From contig CAJWVZ010000002.1 of the NCBI GenBank assembly GCA_913048385.1, positions 170,190-234,189 of the forward strand: a stretch of 64,000 nucleotides of DNA. The letters run 5' to 3'. This document shows positions 9,384 through 17,090 of this stretch, one piece after another. This stretch comes from an uncultured Gammaproteobacteria bacterium (GTDB lineage Bacteria > Pseudomonadota > Gammaproteobacteria > Pseudomonadales > Pseudohongiellaceae). Both the position numbers and the translations under genes were made by a program. Position 1 is the first letter of the stretch. Each line of letters opens with the position of its first letter. The notes under the pieces are model-generated. The model saw only the letters and a program-made list of their open reading frames with translations. It did no database searches and was not told the origin of the DNA.

Positions 9384-9393
9384 TAAATACAAC

Positions 9394-9930
9394 TTACCCT
9401 ACAGAATTACTCTGTTGCTTACGAGTTAAGTGGCAAATACTGTAATCGAATTCACTTTGAGAGTTAGCTGGATAATTTTCGCGACTTACTTCTGTCCACT
9501 CTTCATCATTAAACCCTTCTAGAAAAGTATCTCCAGGAACCTCAGCATGAACGCGTGTAAGGAAAAACTCATCTGCAAGTGGCATTGCTTCGGCATAAAC
9601 CCTCGCGCCACCGATTATAAAGACCTTCCCAGCGTTTGAAACTTTGCACTCAGCTCTGGCTATTGAAATTGCCTCTGTTAAATTAGGGACCACAATAGTT
9701 CCCTCGGCCAGTAGGCTTATTCGGCTACTTATTACGATATTAACGCGGTTGGGAAGGGGTCGACCAATTGATTCCCACGTGTTTCGACCCATGATAATAC
9801 AATGCCCAGTGGTAACTCGGCGGAAATTCTTAAGATCTTCTGAAAGATGCCATGGTAATTTATTATCTTTACCAATAGAAAGGTTTCTGGCCATGGCACA
9901 AATTAAAGCTATGTTCATATCGAGTAACAT
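9394..9930 (-). CDS. folA: Dihydrofolate reductase
   Basis: NADPH-dependent reduction of dihydrofolate, regenerating the tetrahydrofolate consumed by ThyA next door. The N-terminal block IALICAMARNLSIGKDNKLPWHLSEDLKNF contains the proton-donor Asp and the Met20-loop region. IIMGRNTWESIGRPLPNR and FIIGGARVYAEAMP are the NADPH-binding segments. A Met five codons in (start at 9918) is an alternative that fits the family start better; both are shown within this range. The protein is 178 residues, slightly longer than the E. coli enzyme. It lies 18 bp downstream of thyA on the same strand, the common thyA–folA pair. Confidence 0.96.
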   Translation of the reverse strand: MLLDMNIALICAMARNLSIGKDNKLPWHLSEDLKNFRRVTTGHCIIMGRNTWESIGRPLPNRVNIVISSRISLLAEGTIVVPNLTEAISIARAECKVSNAGKVFIIGGARVYAEAMPLADEFFLTRVHAEVPGDTFLEGFNDEEWTEVSRENYPANSQSEFDYSICHLTRKQQSNSVG

Positions 9931-9948
9931 CTTGTGGTGAGATCAATA

Positions 9949-10800
9949 TTATACTGCAAAAGGATAAGTTATTGCTGGGTGGCACTGATAGCCTTCCACA
10001 GAAAAGTCATCCAAAGTGACCCAGCTCTCAAGGTCCTCAATAGTTTTTATCTCACTATTAAGGGTGAGACGTGGTGACTCAAATGGCTCACGCTTCAATT
10101 GCTCGTTTCGCATCAAGTCAAGTTGGTCCTCATAAATATGTGCATTTACAATCTTGTGATACGCGGTACCCGGGACATGACCTGTGAGCTGCGCTACTAA
10201 AGCAAGCAATACAAAAACTTGTATTTGATTGAAATTTAATCCTAAAGGCACATCGCAAGACCGTTGGTAACTCGTTAAGTTAAGAGTATTACCAATTAAA
10301 GAAAAGGTATGAGTATGCATACATGGCCGTAAACAACCTAACTCAAACTCACCTGGATTATAAAATGTTAATATCTCACCACGATCATCAACACCTAAAG
10401 ATAGGTTTCTGATGATCTTCTTGAGTTGATCTATTGAACCTCCATTCGGTTTTGCCCAAGACCTTCCCTGAACACCATAAACTCTACCCATGTCATCCTC
10501 GCCCTTTCGGTGAGGATTAGCGAGCCATTCAGGATTTTTGTTAGCATTTAGGTCCCAAGACTTGGTACCGAGCTTACGAAAATCAGCAGCGCTATCGTAC
10601 CCTCGGAGATATCCGAGCAACTCAGCAATTGCTGCCTTCCAATAACTTTTACGCGTAGTTATAAGCGGAAACTTATTAGCACCGACTGAGTATTCAAAAT
10701 CCGCATTTATAACTGTCAAGCATTTCTTTCCTGTGCGCTTGTTATTAATCCACGTACCTTCATTAACAATGCGATGGCAAAGATCTAAATACTGCTGCAT
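9949..10800 (-). CDS. thyA: Thymidylate synthase
   Basis: Makes dTMP from dUMP with methylenetetrahydrofolate. The catalytic Cys160 lies in [16 protein letters not shown]. The dUMP phosphate-binding [16 protein letters not shown], the [12 protein letters not shown]-terminal block and the C-terminal [13 protein letters not shown] tail are all intact. At 283 residues it is 19 longer than E. coli ThyA. Its extra material includes the loop near residues 86–103, so it belongs to the longer ThyA subgroup. The ATG at 10800 begins MQQYLDL, the normal family start. It heads the thyA–folA unit, with lgt 39 bp upstream on the same strand. Confidence 0.97.
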   Translation of the reverse strand: MQQYLDLCHRIVNEGTWINNKRTGKKCLTVINADFEYSVGANKFPLITTRKSYWKAAIAELLGYLRGYDSAADFRKLGTKSWDLNANKNPEWLANPHRKGEDDMGRVYGVQGRSWAKPNGGSIDQLKKIIRNLSLGVDDRGEILTFYNPGEFELGCLRPCMHTHTFSLIGNTLNLTSYQRSCDVPLGLNFNQIQVFVLLALVAQLTGHVPGTAYHKIVNAHIYEDQLDLMRNEQLKREPFESPRLTLNSEIKTIEDLESWVTLDDFSVEGYQCHPAITYPFAV

Positions 10801-10839
10801 AAAACCCTCTGCGAGAAGCCGCGACCAATTTAATTAAGC

Positions 10840-11628
10840 TTAAACCTGATGATTTCTCAAAGCCGAAATGTATAACAGAATCATTCCGACAAGGATAAGT
10901 GGAATAGAAAGCAACTGCCCTTGCGTCATCCAATCCCACGCTACAAAACCTAAATTAGCATCTGGCTGCCGAAAAAACTCTACGGCAAACCTAAAGGTAC
11001 CGTACAGCAGTGCAAACAAGCCAGAAACAGCATATCTTGGGCGTGGTTTCGTTGAAAACAAAAAAAGAATACCAAACATCACAATCCCCTCTAGGCCAAA
11101 CTGATACAGCTGTGAAGGGTGCCTTGCAAGTGCGTCAACTTGCGGAAAAACCATTCCCCATGGCAAGTCAGTCGGCCGACCCCAAAGCTCGCCGTTTATA
11201 AAATTTCCAATACGACCAGCACCCAAACCAAACGGCACCAGCGGAGCGACGAAATCAAGTACAAAAAAATAGGGCATACTGACTCGGCGTGAAAAAAAAT
11301 AAATAGCAAGCATTACACCTAACAGCCCGCCGTGGAATGACATACCGCCTTCCCAAACGCGAAATAACCAAAGCGGATCCTGTATAAATCTATCAAAATT
11401 ATAAAAAAAGACTGAGCCCAAGCGTCCTCCGAGCACAACTCCAAGAGCTCCATAAAAAACCAAATCAGATAATTGTTCATCCGACCAATTTATAACACCT
11501 TGGCGACATCGATAACGAGCAAGCCAATAGAACCCAGCAAAAGCAAGAATATACATCAGTCCATACCACTGAACACTCAAGGGCCCGAGAGAAAATGCAA
11601 CGGGATCCAGCTGAGGATGAATAAGCAT
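10840..11628 (-). CDS. lgt: Prolipoprotein diacylglyceryl transferase
   Basis: Inner-membrane enzyme that attaches diacylglycerol to the lipobox cysteine of prelipoproteins. This is the first modification needed by the several lipoproteins encoded at 39.6–53.2 kb. About seven hydrophobic segments are visible in 262 residues. The Lgt signature [20 protein letters not shown] (Arg/Asn/Glu catalytic region) and the essential HGGL segment are present. It lies upstream of thyA–folA on the minus strand, matching the frequent lgt–thyA–folA order. It is divergent from the NRDE gene, so a promoter should lie in 11629–11762; I see no convincing consensus there. Confidence 0.97.
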   Translation of the reverse strand: MLIHPQLDPVAFSLGPLSVQWYGLMYILAFAGFYWLARYRCRQGVINWSDEQLSDLVFYGALGVVLGGRLGSVFFYNFDRFIQDPLWLFRVWEGGMSFHGGLLGVMLAIYFFSRRVSMPYFFVLDFVAPLVPFGLGAGRIGNFINGELWGRPTDLPWGMVFPQVDALARHPSQLYQFGLEGIVMFGILFLFSTKPRPRYAVSGLFALLYGTFRFAVEFFRQPDANLGFVAWDWMTQGQLLSIPLILVGMILLYISALRNHQV

Positions 11629-11762
11629 AAATGAGCACCTAAGTGGTTTGTAAACATGGTTAGACTTGACGTGTAAGGTTATAGAATTTCAAGCCGACTT
11701 AACAGACCTTTTAAATCCTACCGACTGAGTTATACTCTTGTTTTACAGAATGATCCGCATGT

Positions 11763-12575
11763 ATGTGTATAATTACTTTGCAATTTGAACCCACAGGTTC
11801 GCATCCACTACTGGTGTCAGCCAACAGAGACGAATTTTTCTGCCGCCCAAGTGAAATAGCTCATGTTTGGAAAAAAAGCTCAATAATCGCTGGCAAGGAT
11901 TTGCAAGGAGGCGGAACATGGCTTGGGGCGACTTTTTCAGGTAGGTTCGCAGCCGTAACAAATTTTCCAGCACACAAAGCCCTCCCCAGCGCTTCGATTG
12001 TTTCGCGAGGCACGCTTGTAACTGAATTCCTAATCAGTTCACTTTCACCCGAAAATTACGCCTCTAAAGTATCAAGGGACATAGGAAAGTATGAGGGCTT
12101 CAACCTGATATTTGGGGATCGTCAATCACTTTTTTATATTACAAACGCACGTCCGGGAGTAGAGAAATTAAACCCGGGAATTTATAGCTTATCCAACAGC
12201 TTCTTAGATCGTACGTGCCCGAGATCTCTGAATGCAGTCACAAAATTCAGTCAAATATCGAAACTAAATATAACAACTGACGTGTTAGTTAACACAATGC
12301 GAGACAATAGCGAACTCGGAGCCTCGAGCCCTTCGAGGCAAAAAAATGATGGCGAGAGGGCAAGCTCGGCCATTTCCTCATCTATTTTCATGAAAGCAAT
12401 TCCCATGAAAAATAAAGAAACAACTTCATACTATGGCACTGTATCAACAACTGCATTGATTATCGCAAAAAACGGTGACACAATTTTTCGCGAGGACCGA
12501 TACCAAAAAAATGGTAAAACAAAAGCCCGCAGCCTAGTAAAATTTCAATTAACGAAGGTAAAACAATCAGTTTAA
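11763..12575 (+). CDS. NRDE family protein (TANGO2-like)
   Basis: Protein of 270 residues starting with MCII, in which Cys2 would become N-terminal after Met removal, as expected for Ntn-hydrolase-like NRDE/TANGO2 proteins. The family-naming motif is visible in LVSANRDEFFCRP, followed by AGKDLQGGGTWLGAT and AAVTNFP. Later parts include a FNLIFGD segment and a C-terminal GTVSTTALIIAKNGDT block. Bacterial members are uncharacterised; recent work on the eukaryotic relative concerns heme or lipid metabolism, and I do not transfer that. It is convergent with rppH. Confidence 0.85.
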   Translation: MCIITLQFEPTGSHPLLVSANRDEFFCRPSEIAHVWKKSSIIAGKDLQGGGTWLGATFSGRFAAVTNFPAHKALPSASIVSRGTLVTEFLISSLSPENYASKVSRDIGKYEGFNLIFGDRQSLFYITNARPGVEKLNPGIYSLSNSFLDRTCPRSLNAVTKFSQISKLNITTDVLVNTMRDNSELGASSPSRQKNDGERASSAISSSIFMKAIPMKNKETTSYYGTVSTTALIIAKNGDTIFREDRYQKNGKTKARSLVKFQLTKVKQSV

Positions 12576-12626
12576 AAAAGTAAAAACAATTTACTCTCTG
12601 AGCGGCACTTGGCTTGAACGCCACTT

Positions 12627-13121
12627 TTAATTAACAAAGGTCTCTAACGAACTTGATAGTTGTTCCAAAGCTTCCTTGTAAACCTCTCTTTTAAAAGAAA
12701 CCACTTTTTCAAGAGGATACCAATAATCAACCCAACGCCAATCATCGAATTCTGGCTCGCTATTACAGTCGAGCTTAATACTTTCTTCAGGGCTTCGTAA
12801 ACCAAGTAAAAACCATTTTTGTTTTTGACCTATGCATACCGGTTTAGAGTTCGCTAGATCATTTCGACGGATATATTGCTCGGGCAAATCGTAGTACAAC
12901 CACTTATTGGTCTGATGCAGCAACGTAACATCACCTTCGTCAAGCCCAACCTCCTCTTTGAGTTCACGAAATACAGCCTTCTCAATCGTCTCGTCTTTTT
13001 TTACTCCGCCTTGAGGAAACTGCCATGAGCTTTGTCCGATCCGTTTAGCCCAAAGAACTTTTCCAATTTTATTGCAAACTATAATTCCTACATTTGCTCT
13101 GTAGCCTTCTGAGTCGATCAC
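12627..13121 (-). CDS. rppH: RNA pyrophosphohydrolase RppH
   Basis: Nudix hydrolase that removes pyrophosphate from 5'-triphosphorylated mRNA and so triggers RNase E-dependent decay. The Nudix box GGVKKDETIEKAVFRELKEEVG is complete, with all glutamate metal ligands. The N-terminus MIDSEGYRANVGIIV and the WQFPQGG motif are diagnostic for RppH. The protein is 164 residues, typical length. It is divergent from a HAD phosphatase gene, a pairing also seen in pseudomonads. Confidence 0.96.
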   Translation of the reverse strand: MIDSEGYRANVGIIVCNKIGKVLWAKRIGQSSWQFPQGGVKKDETIEKAVFRELKEEVGLDEGDVTLLHQTNKWLYYDLPEQYIRRNDLANSKPVCIGQKQKWFLLGLRSPEESIKLDCNSEPEFDDWRWVDYWYPLEKVVSFKREVYKEALEQLSSSLETFVN

Positions 13122-13304
13122 AATATGGCCTTGTTTTGCTTATCGAATTTCATTGAATCATAAAAAGCCAAAAGCATGCAATGACTCAACAAAATTTATG
13201 TCGGTTTTATTGCGCGCTATCAAGGTGTTACCCCCACCTTTCCATTCTGAGTTACAATACCGAAAGGCTTTTTGTATTCAAAATGCTTAGCAAGCAGGAA
13301 AAAG

Positions 13305-14006
13305 ATGATTAAAAAAAATGCATCAAGGTCAAAGTCTAGATTAGTTTTATTCGATCTAGACAACACTCTTTTAAATGGTGACAGCGATCATGAATGGGGA
13401 GAATTCCTGATCCGTAAGGGTTTGGTAGATGAAAAAAAGCATCGTATGCAAAACGATATTTTTTACGAGCAATATCAGAATAGTATTTTAGATATTAACG
13501 AGTACGTCCTTTTTACACTAAAGCCGGTTTTGAAACTTAATCATTCACAACTCAGTTTCATGCATACCGAGTTTATGTCTTCCTCGATAAAGCCCTTAAT
13601 TCTCTCCCAAGCGCGTTCACTCGTGAATGATCACTTAAAAGCGAATGACTTCTGTATCATCATTACAGCAACAAACGAGTACATAGCGGCGCCTATTGCC
13701 GAAGAGTTTAAGGTCAATCATTTTTTTGGCACTTCTCTCGTAACGTACTCTCGAGAAAAAGAATTTTTTTATACCGGTGAGATTTTAGGAACACCATGTT
13801 ATCAGCATGGGAAGGTAGAGAAAATAAAGCAATGGCTAAAATTTAGGGACGATTTTAACCTGTCGGACAGTATTTTTTATAGTGACTCCATAAACGATCT
13901 GCCTTTGTTAGAACAAGTAAGCACCCCCATAGTAATCGATGGTGACCAGAAACTTATTAAAATCGCAGACGAACGCGGGTGGGAACAGAAATCGCTTCGA
14001 AATTAA
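13305..14006 (+). CDS. HAD-superfamily phosphatase, subfamily IB (SerB/CicA-like)
   Basis: Predicted phosphatase of about 233 residues. HAD motif I is LVLFDLDNTLL with the nucleophile and acid/base Asp residues. Motif II Thr/Ser is in IIITATNEYIAAP. Motif III Lys follows at HGKVEKIKQWL, and motif IV is FYSDSINDLPLLEQV. The layout and helical cap match the IB subfamily that includes SerB-like and CicA-like phosphatases; the substrate is unknown. The frame is open from a TTG at 13272, but the ATG at 13305 has an AGGA site a few bases upstream and starts close to motif I. It is convergent with gcvR. Confidence 0.85.
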   Translation: MIKKNASRSKSRLVLFDLDNTLLNGDSDHEWGEFLIRKGLVDEKKHRMQNDIFYEQYQNSILDINEYVLFTLKPVLKLNHSQLSFMHTEFMSSSIKPLILSQARSLVNDHLKANDFCIIITATNEYIAAPIAEEFKVNHFFGTSLVTYSREKEFFYTGEILGTPCYQHGKVEKIKQWLKFRDDFNLSDSIFYSDSINDLPLLEQVSTPIVIDGDQKLIKIADERGWEQKSLRN

Positions 14007-14024
14007 TCTCCTTAATTAATATCA

Positions 14025-14540
14025 TCACTCAATCTCTATAATAAGATCATCAGCAAGTAGCTCTAGGTTTGTCTTCAATTTTTCGAAATCTAAATTCCTC
14101 GGATTCTTTAGGACGGCATCAAGTTTAAATAGAACGTCCCCCGACATCGGCGCTGCTTCACATACTGTAGCGAAAGACTCTACGTTCACACCCATTTGAG
14201 CCAAAGCCTGAGAAATCTCCATCACAATACCCGGCCTATCATTACCAACAATATTAATATTTAACAAATTGGGTTTAGAGTGCAGTCCCTCTCTCTCATC
14301 CGCGTCCCCGGATTCAATTTGCAGATTAAAGGAGGTAGAAACGGCACGAAGTTCTTTGGCAAGGAGCTCGGCATTTGCATCATCCACGCTAACCCGAAAG
14401 ATCCCTGCAAATTTCCCAGCCAAATGAGACATATTGCTCTCAAGCCAGTTACCTGAATACTTCGAAACCACCACTGCTAGGTCTTCTATTAACCCAGGCT
14501 TATCATCCGCAATGAGCGAAACAATTAAATAGCTTTTCAT
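14025..14540 (-). CDS. gcvR: GcvR-like glycine cleavage regulator (two ACT domains)
   Basis: Protein of 171 residues with two ACT domains, the layout of GcvR, which in E. coli antagonises GcvA at the gcv promoter. ACT1 begins SYLIVSLIADDKPGLIEDLA and ACT2 begins NINIVGNDRPGIVMEIS; both carry the DxPG ligand-loop motif. The frame is open upstream to 14612, but the ATG at 14540 starts directly before the first ACT strand. The glycine cleavage genes lie about 8 kb away in this window, supporting the functional guess. No gcvA gene is seen here, and GcvR-type ACT proteins in many species have unproven targets. Confidence 0.78.
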   Translation of the reverse strand: MKSYLIVSLIADDKPGLIEDLAVVVSKYSGNWLESNMSHLAGKFAGIFRVSVDDANAELLAKELRAVSTSFNLQIESGDADEREGLHSKPNLLNINIVGNDRPGIVMEISQALAQMGVNVESFATVCEAAPMSGDVLFKLDAVLKNPRNLDFEKLKTNLELLADDLIIEIE

Positions 14541-14569
14541 AACAAATGCTTCAGGAGCAAAGATAATTA

Positions 14570-15754
14570 TTAAATCGTCAGCGTTCTTGGAAACTGCGCA
14601 AAATCCTCCCAATAAGTTACTTGCTCTGGCATGTCTTCCAAAGTAGGTTGAACATTACCGTCAATATCAGTCACTCTTGACACAATTTTGTGCTCTCCGC
14701 TTGCTGGGTTCTCCCAATTCAACGAGAAAAGTTTCCAAGCATATTTTGTGGATCGCGGATTAATTTCTGCACGTTGCCAAGGACCCTCATCAACTTTTAC
14801 TTCGACACTCTCTAGAGGCGTACCATTGTTAAGAACGAACCCCTGAATTTTATAAGATCCGGCAGCCTCAACGACGCGGACGATCGAAGACTTTAAGTTC
14901 ATTTCGCTTACTGAATTTTCTACCCATCGTTCGACGCCACCAACGTTATCTTTTTTCAAAGTAACGTAATCCCTTCCCATGAATTTGCCCATATAGCGGG
15001 TACTCTGGACGTGAATCTGAGTTAACCATTTCACATTTGCTACACCATACCAGCCGGGCACAATAAGCCGCACAGGCTTACCGTGGTAGTGAGGCAATGG
15101 CTCGCCATTCATTTCATACGCCAACATATTTTCTGGGCGAAACGCGTCCTCAATGGACAAGGCCCTAGCAAAGGACTTATCTATTTCCTGCTCTCTAATC
15201 GTTTCTTTAGCCATATCGGCGCCAAAAAAAACAACCTCTTTTGCTCCCTCTTGTATTCCTGCTTCTTCCAAAAGCCGCCGGAGGGTAACTCCTCTCCAGC
15301 GCGCGTTGCCAATTAAACCCTGGAATAGGCGTCGCCCGTTCCCGCCGCATTCAAACCCAACTTGTTGCTCAAATACATCCCGCTGTTCTAAATCTTCAAG
15401 CGACAGTTCAATCTCTTTATCAACCATCCCAGTGACGCGTAAACGCCAACTTGTATTATCAATTTCAGGTTGACCATAATGCTGCACTAAATAAAAATCT
15501 TCATTATTGGTGAAGTAGCTGTCAATCTCTCGAGTATCGAGATAATGAACTGCGTTAGGCCTTACAGGACCAACCCGAAAGGTGTCCGGGACGTCTGTGA
15601 ACGGTACCAATCTCTCTCCCTGTGCTAATGCCGGGAAAACAAAACTCGGGAGAGCTGCAACGCTGGCCGCAAACGCTGAGCCACCAACAGCACTTTTTAG
15701 CAAGTCTCGCCGGCTTTTATCCTGCACATTTTCACTGTCATTATCAGAGCTCAT
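14570..15754 (-). CDS. Tat-exported molybdopterin oxidoreductase, sulfite oxidase family
   Basis: Periplasmic molybdenum enzyme of the sulfite oxidase family, 394 residues. A twin-arginine signal SRRDLLKSAVGG with Arg15–Arg16 precedes a hydrophobic core and a probable cleavage site after ALA near residue 44. The molybdenum-ligating cysteine is Cys136 in GFECGGNGRR. The Moco domain continues through LPHYHGKPVRLIVPGWYG and VKWLTQIHV, and the C-terminal Mo-co dimerisation domain covers about residues 280–394. Sulfite is the likely substrate but SoxC-like activity is possible. No heme domain and no adjacent cytochrome c gene are visible, so its electron acceptor is unknown. gcvR starts 29 bp downstream on the same strand. 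Confidence 0.88.
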   Translation of the reverse strand: MSSDNDSENVQDKSRRDLLKSAVGGSAFAASVAALPSFVFPALAQGERLVPFTDVPDTFRVGPVRPNAVHYLDTREIDSYFTNNEDFYLVQHYGQPEIDNTSWRLRVTGMVDKEIELSLEDLEQRDVFEQQVGFECGGNGRRLFQGLIGNARWRGVTLRRLLEEAGIQEGAKEVVFFGADMAKETIREQEIDKSFARALSIEDAFRPENMLAYEMNGEPLPHYHGKPVRLIVPGWYGVANVKWLTQIHVQSTRYMGKFMGRDYVTLKKDNVGGVERWVENSVSEMNLKSSIVRVVEAAGSYKIQGFVLNNGTPLESVEVKVDEGPWQRAEINPRSTKYAWKLFSLNWENPASGEHKIVSRVTDIDGNVQPTLEDMPEQVTYWEDFAQFPRTLTI

Positions 15755-16148
15755 AGATTTCCCCTATTTTTCAGTAATTTACTAGTTGAAAGCATGGCTG
15801 CAAAGTCATAGCGTTCATAATTAGGTTAGTAAAAAACTATTCGTGCAAGTAATAGTTTTAGGCCCCAAGAGTAACATCACTATCACTTCATGCGCTAGCT
15901 GAAAAGAAAGCTGAGCTCAACAAGCGGCAAACAAATAAGATGAATTAAATATTCCAGCTTGAAGCCCAATCTGATACGTCAATGGGTTTATTTCAAGTAT
16001 GCCCGAGCCTAGCTTGGGTCTTAAGATTCCGATATAATAAGCTCGATTGACTCTATCATTCACGCTTAAAAAATTGCGCATAAAAAAGCCGGCACCCAAA
16101 AAGGTTCTCATTTTTTGGCCTTCATTAACAAATTAGGATTAGATTTCA
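15755..16148. other. Intergenic region with candidate small minus-strand transcript
   Basis: 394 bp between divergent genes. It contains a minus-strand terminator-like hairpin (15831–15859) and a 64-codon minus-strand reading frame (15917–16111, ATG, with an AAGG site about seven bases upstream). The frame has no recognisable family, so I do not list it as a gene. No clear promoter was identified. Confidence 0.35.
15831..15859 (-). terminator. Candidate Rho-independent terminator (minus strand)
   Basis: Nine-base-pair perfect inverted repeat: AAAACTATT at 15833–15841, nine-base loop, AATAGTTTT at 15851–15859. On the minus strand the stem is followed by six T residues (the A run at 15831–15836). 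It cannot end the sulfite oxidase gene, which starts downstream of it, so it implies a separate minus-strand transcript ending here. The stem is AT-rich, so strength is uncertain. Confidence 0.4.
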
Positions 16149-16322
16149 ATGGCTAACAAACCAAAAAAAGAAGCTGTTGCAAGTAGCAAAGAGGATTTGG
16201 CGTCTCAAGTAGAAGAATTTTTAAAAAACGGCGGTAAAGTGCAACAAATTCCATCCGGAGTGAGTGGGCAGACTACGACTAGCGGGCCTCGTCAAATTGT
16301 TCTAAGCCACAAAACTAGCTGA
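16149..16322 (+). CDS. Small basic protein with EFLxxGGKVQxIP motif (SutA-like motif)
   Basis: 57-residue protein from ATG 16149 to TGA 16320–16322. A lysine-rich N-terminus (ANKPKKEA) is followed by LASQVEEFLKNGGKVQQIPSGVSG and a C-terminal basic/hydrophobic tail. The core EFLxxGGKVQxI also occurs in SutA, a small RNA-polymerase-binding regulator of Pseudomonas, and in other short gammaproteobacterial proteins. I infer only motif similarity: the acidic N-terminal tail of SutA is absent here. The gene lies 6 bp upstream of the DUF6164-type gene, so they probably form a two-gene unit. Confidence 0.72.
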   Translation: MANKPKKEAVASSKEDLASQVEEFLKNGGKVQQIPSGVSGQTTTSGPRQIVLSHKTS

Positions 16323-16328
16323 GGTTAA

Positions 16329-16685
16329 ATGGCGAAGTTGTTGTTTCACCTGCGAGACGTTCCGAACGATGAGCGAGACGAAGTTAACGCTTTGCTTATC
16401 AGCAATAGTATCAACTATTATGAAACCACGTCTGGCAATTGGGGGCTTTCGGTTCCTGCTTTATGGGTAAAAACAGAGGCGGAGTATCATCGTGCTCGCC
16501 TTTTAATAAACGACTACCAAACTAAACGATCACTTCGCGTTCGCCAAGATCTTTTATATAAAAATGATCTCCGCAGCAACACTACTTTTTGGGAAAACCT
16601 GAAGACTTCCCCCGTCCATCACCTGCTAATCTTGCTAGCAATTGCTTTAATAACCTCATTTTCAATAACAATTTTCCCCCACTGA
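16329..16685 (+). CDS. DUF6164-type small membrane protein
   Basis: 118-residue protein of unknown function. The N-terminal soluble part, with motifs LLFHLRDVPNDERDEV, YYETTSGNWGLSVPALWV and RARLLINDY, resembles DUF6164 (which in turn looks like DUF2007-type signal-transducing small domains). A single transmembrane helix is predicted at about residues 95–115, giving a C-terminal tail anchor. The ATG at 16329 follows the preceding small gene by 6 bp. The family name is from memory of the pattern and should be confirmed with a profile search. Confidence 0.7.
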   Translation: MAKLLFHLRDVPNDERDEVNALLISNSINYYETTSGNWGLSVPALWVKTEAEYHRARLLINDYQTKRSLRVRQDLLYKNDLRSNTTFWENLKTSPVHHLLILLAIALITSFSITIFPH

Positions 16686-16804
16686 TTACCAACTTTTAAA
16701 TCCTTCTTTACACCTCGCATGCACTACGCTATAAATACTACAGGTCTTAGCCACTGCTTTTCACAGGGGAAAGTTTTGGCTGTCTTCAATACCCTGAAAT
16801 TAAA

Positions 16805-16817
16805 AAGGAGGTGATCC
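16805..16817 (+). promoter_or_regulatory. Extended Shine–Dalgarno (13-base complement of 16S rRNA 3' end)
   Basis: AAGGAGGTGATCC is exactly complementary to the conserved 3' end of bacterial 16S rRNA (GGATCACCTCCTT). There is no ATG/GTG/TTG at the normal 5–10 base distance downstream; the nearest codon at that distance is ATC. It may serve a non-canonical start, bind ribosomes as part of an RNA, or be coincidental, though a 13-base match is unlikely by chance in 64 kb. Confidence 0.45.
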
Positions 16818-16991
16818 CATCAATAATCAATCATTTAAGGGAGCCTTTGGTTACTCGCTATAAAAGAGCCTCATTATTCCCCAGCCTAAGCTGTTCGAAA
16901 AATGAAATTGCTTCATAGATCGGGAAACAAAAGAGTTGAATCCTTGAGAAAGAGACAACTTAGCTTCCGAAAACAGTTCTCTGTTCGACGA

Positions 16992-17034
16992 AACGTTCCG
17001 TTAGCGCAATATTGCTCCTAACGGAACGTTTTTT
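16992..17034 (+). terminator. Rho-independent terminator
   Basis: Perfect 13-bp inverted repeat (AACGTTCCGTTAG at 16992–17004 and its complement at 17018–17030), with the intervening GCAATATTGC itself self-complementary, followed by a run of six Ts (17029–17034). It ends a plus-strand transcript that starts upstream, either the small-gene pair at 16149–16685 or an independent RNA in the spacer. Confidence 0.75.
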
Positions 17035-17090
17035 AAAAAGTTCTACGGATCTTCTACATTTGCATCAAAAAACTCGAAAAATGATTACCC

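Larger units (their letters stand above)
16686..17090. other. 405-bp gene-less region: candidate small RNA or leader ending in a strong terminator
   Basis: No protein gene of convincing character is present. The region contains a 13-base perfect complement to the 16S rRNA 3' end at 16805–16817 and ends in a long hairpin plus T run at 16992–17034. The stretch between could be a non-coding RNA or a short leader peptide gene. A frame from the GTG at 16811 runs about 39 codons to a TAG but overlaps the anti-SD complement and matches nothing I recognise. Another short frame from TTG at 16777 ends directly at the AGG AGG TGA. Confidence 0.4.

Noticed and set aside
12576..12626. Terminator between the NRDE gene and rppH
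   Set aside because: A possible GGC/GCC stem is only three base pairs long and lacks a clean T run; not convincing.
15153..15473. Plus-strand 106-codon frame
   Set aside because: Lies antisense inside the sulfite oxidase-like gene, with Ser/Arg/Pro-rich composition typical of shadow frames.
16805..16817. Remnant of the 3' end of a 16S rRNA gene on the minus strand
   Set aside because: Only 13 bases match; neighbouring bases do not resemble helix 45 or any other 16S segment, so it is better read as an extended Shine–Dalgarno-type element.
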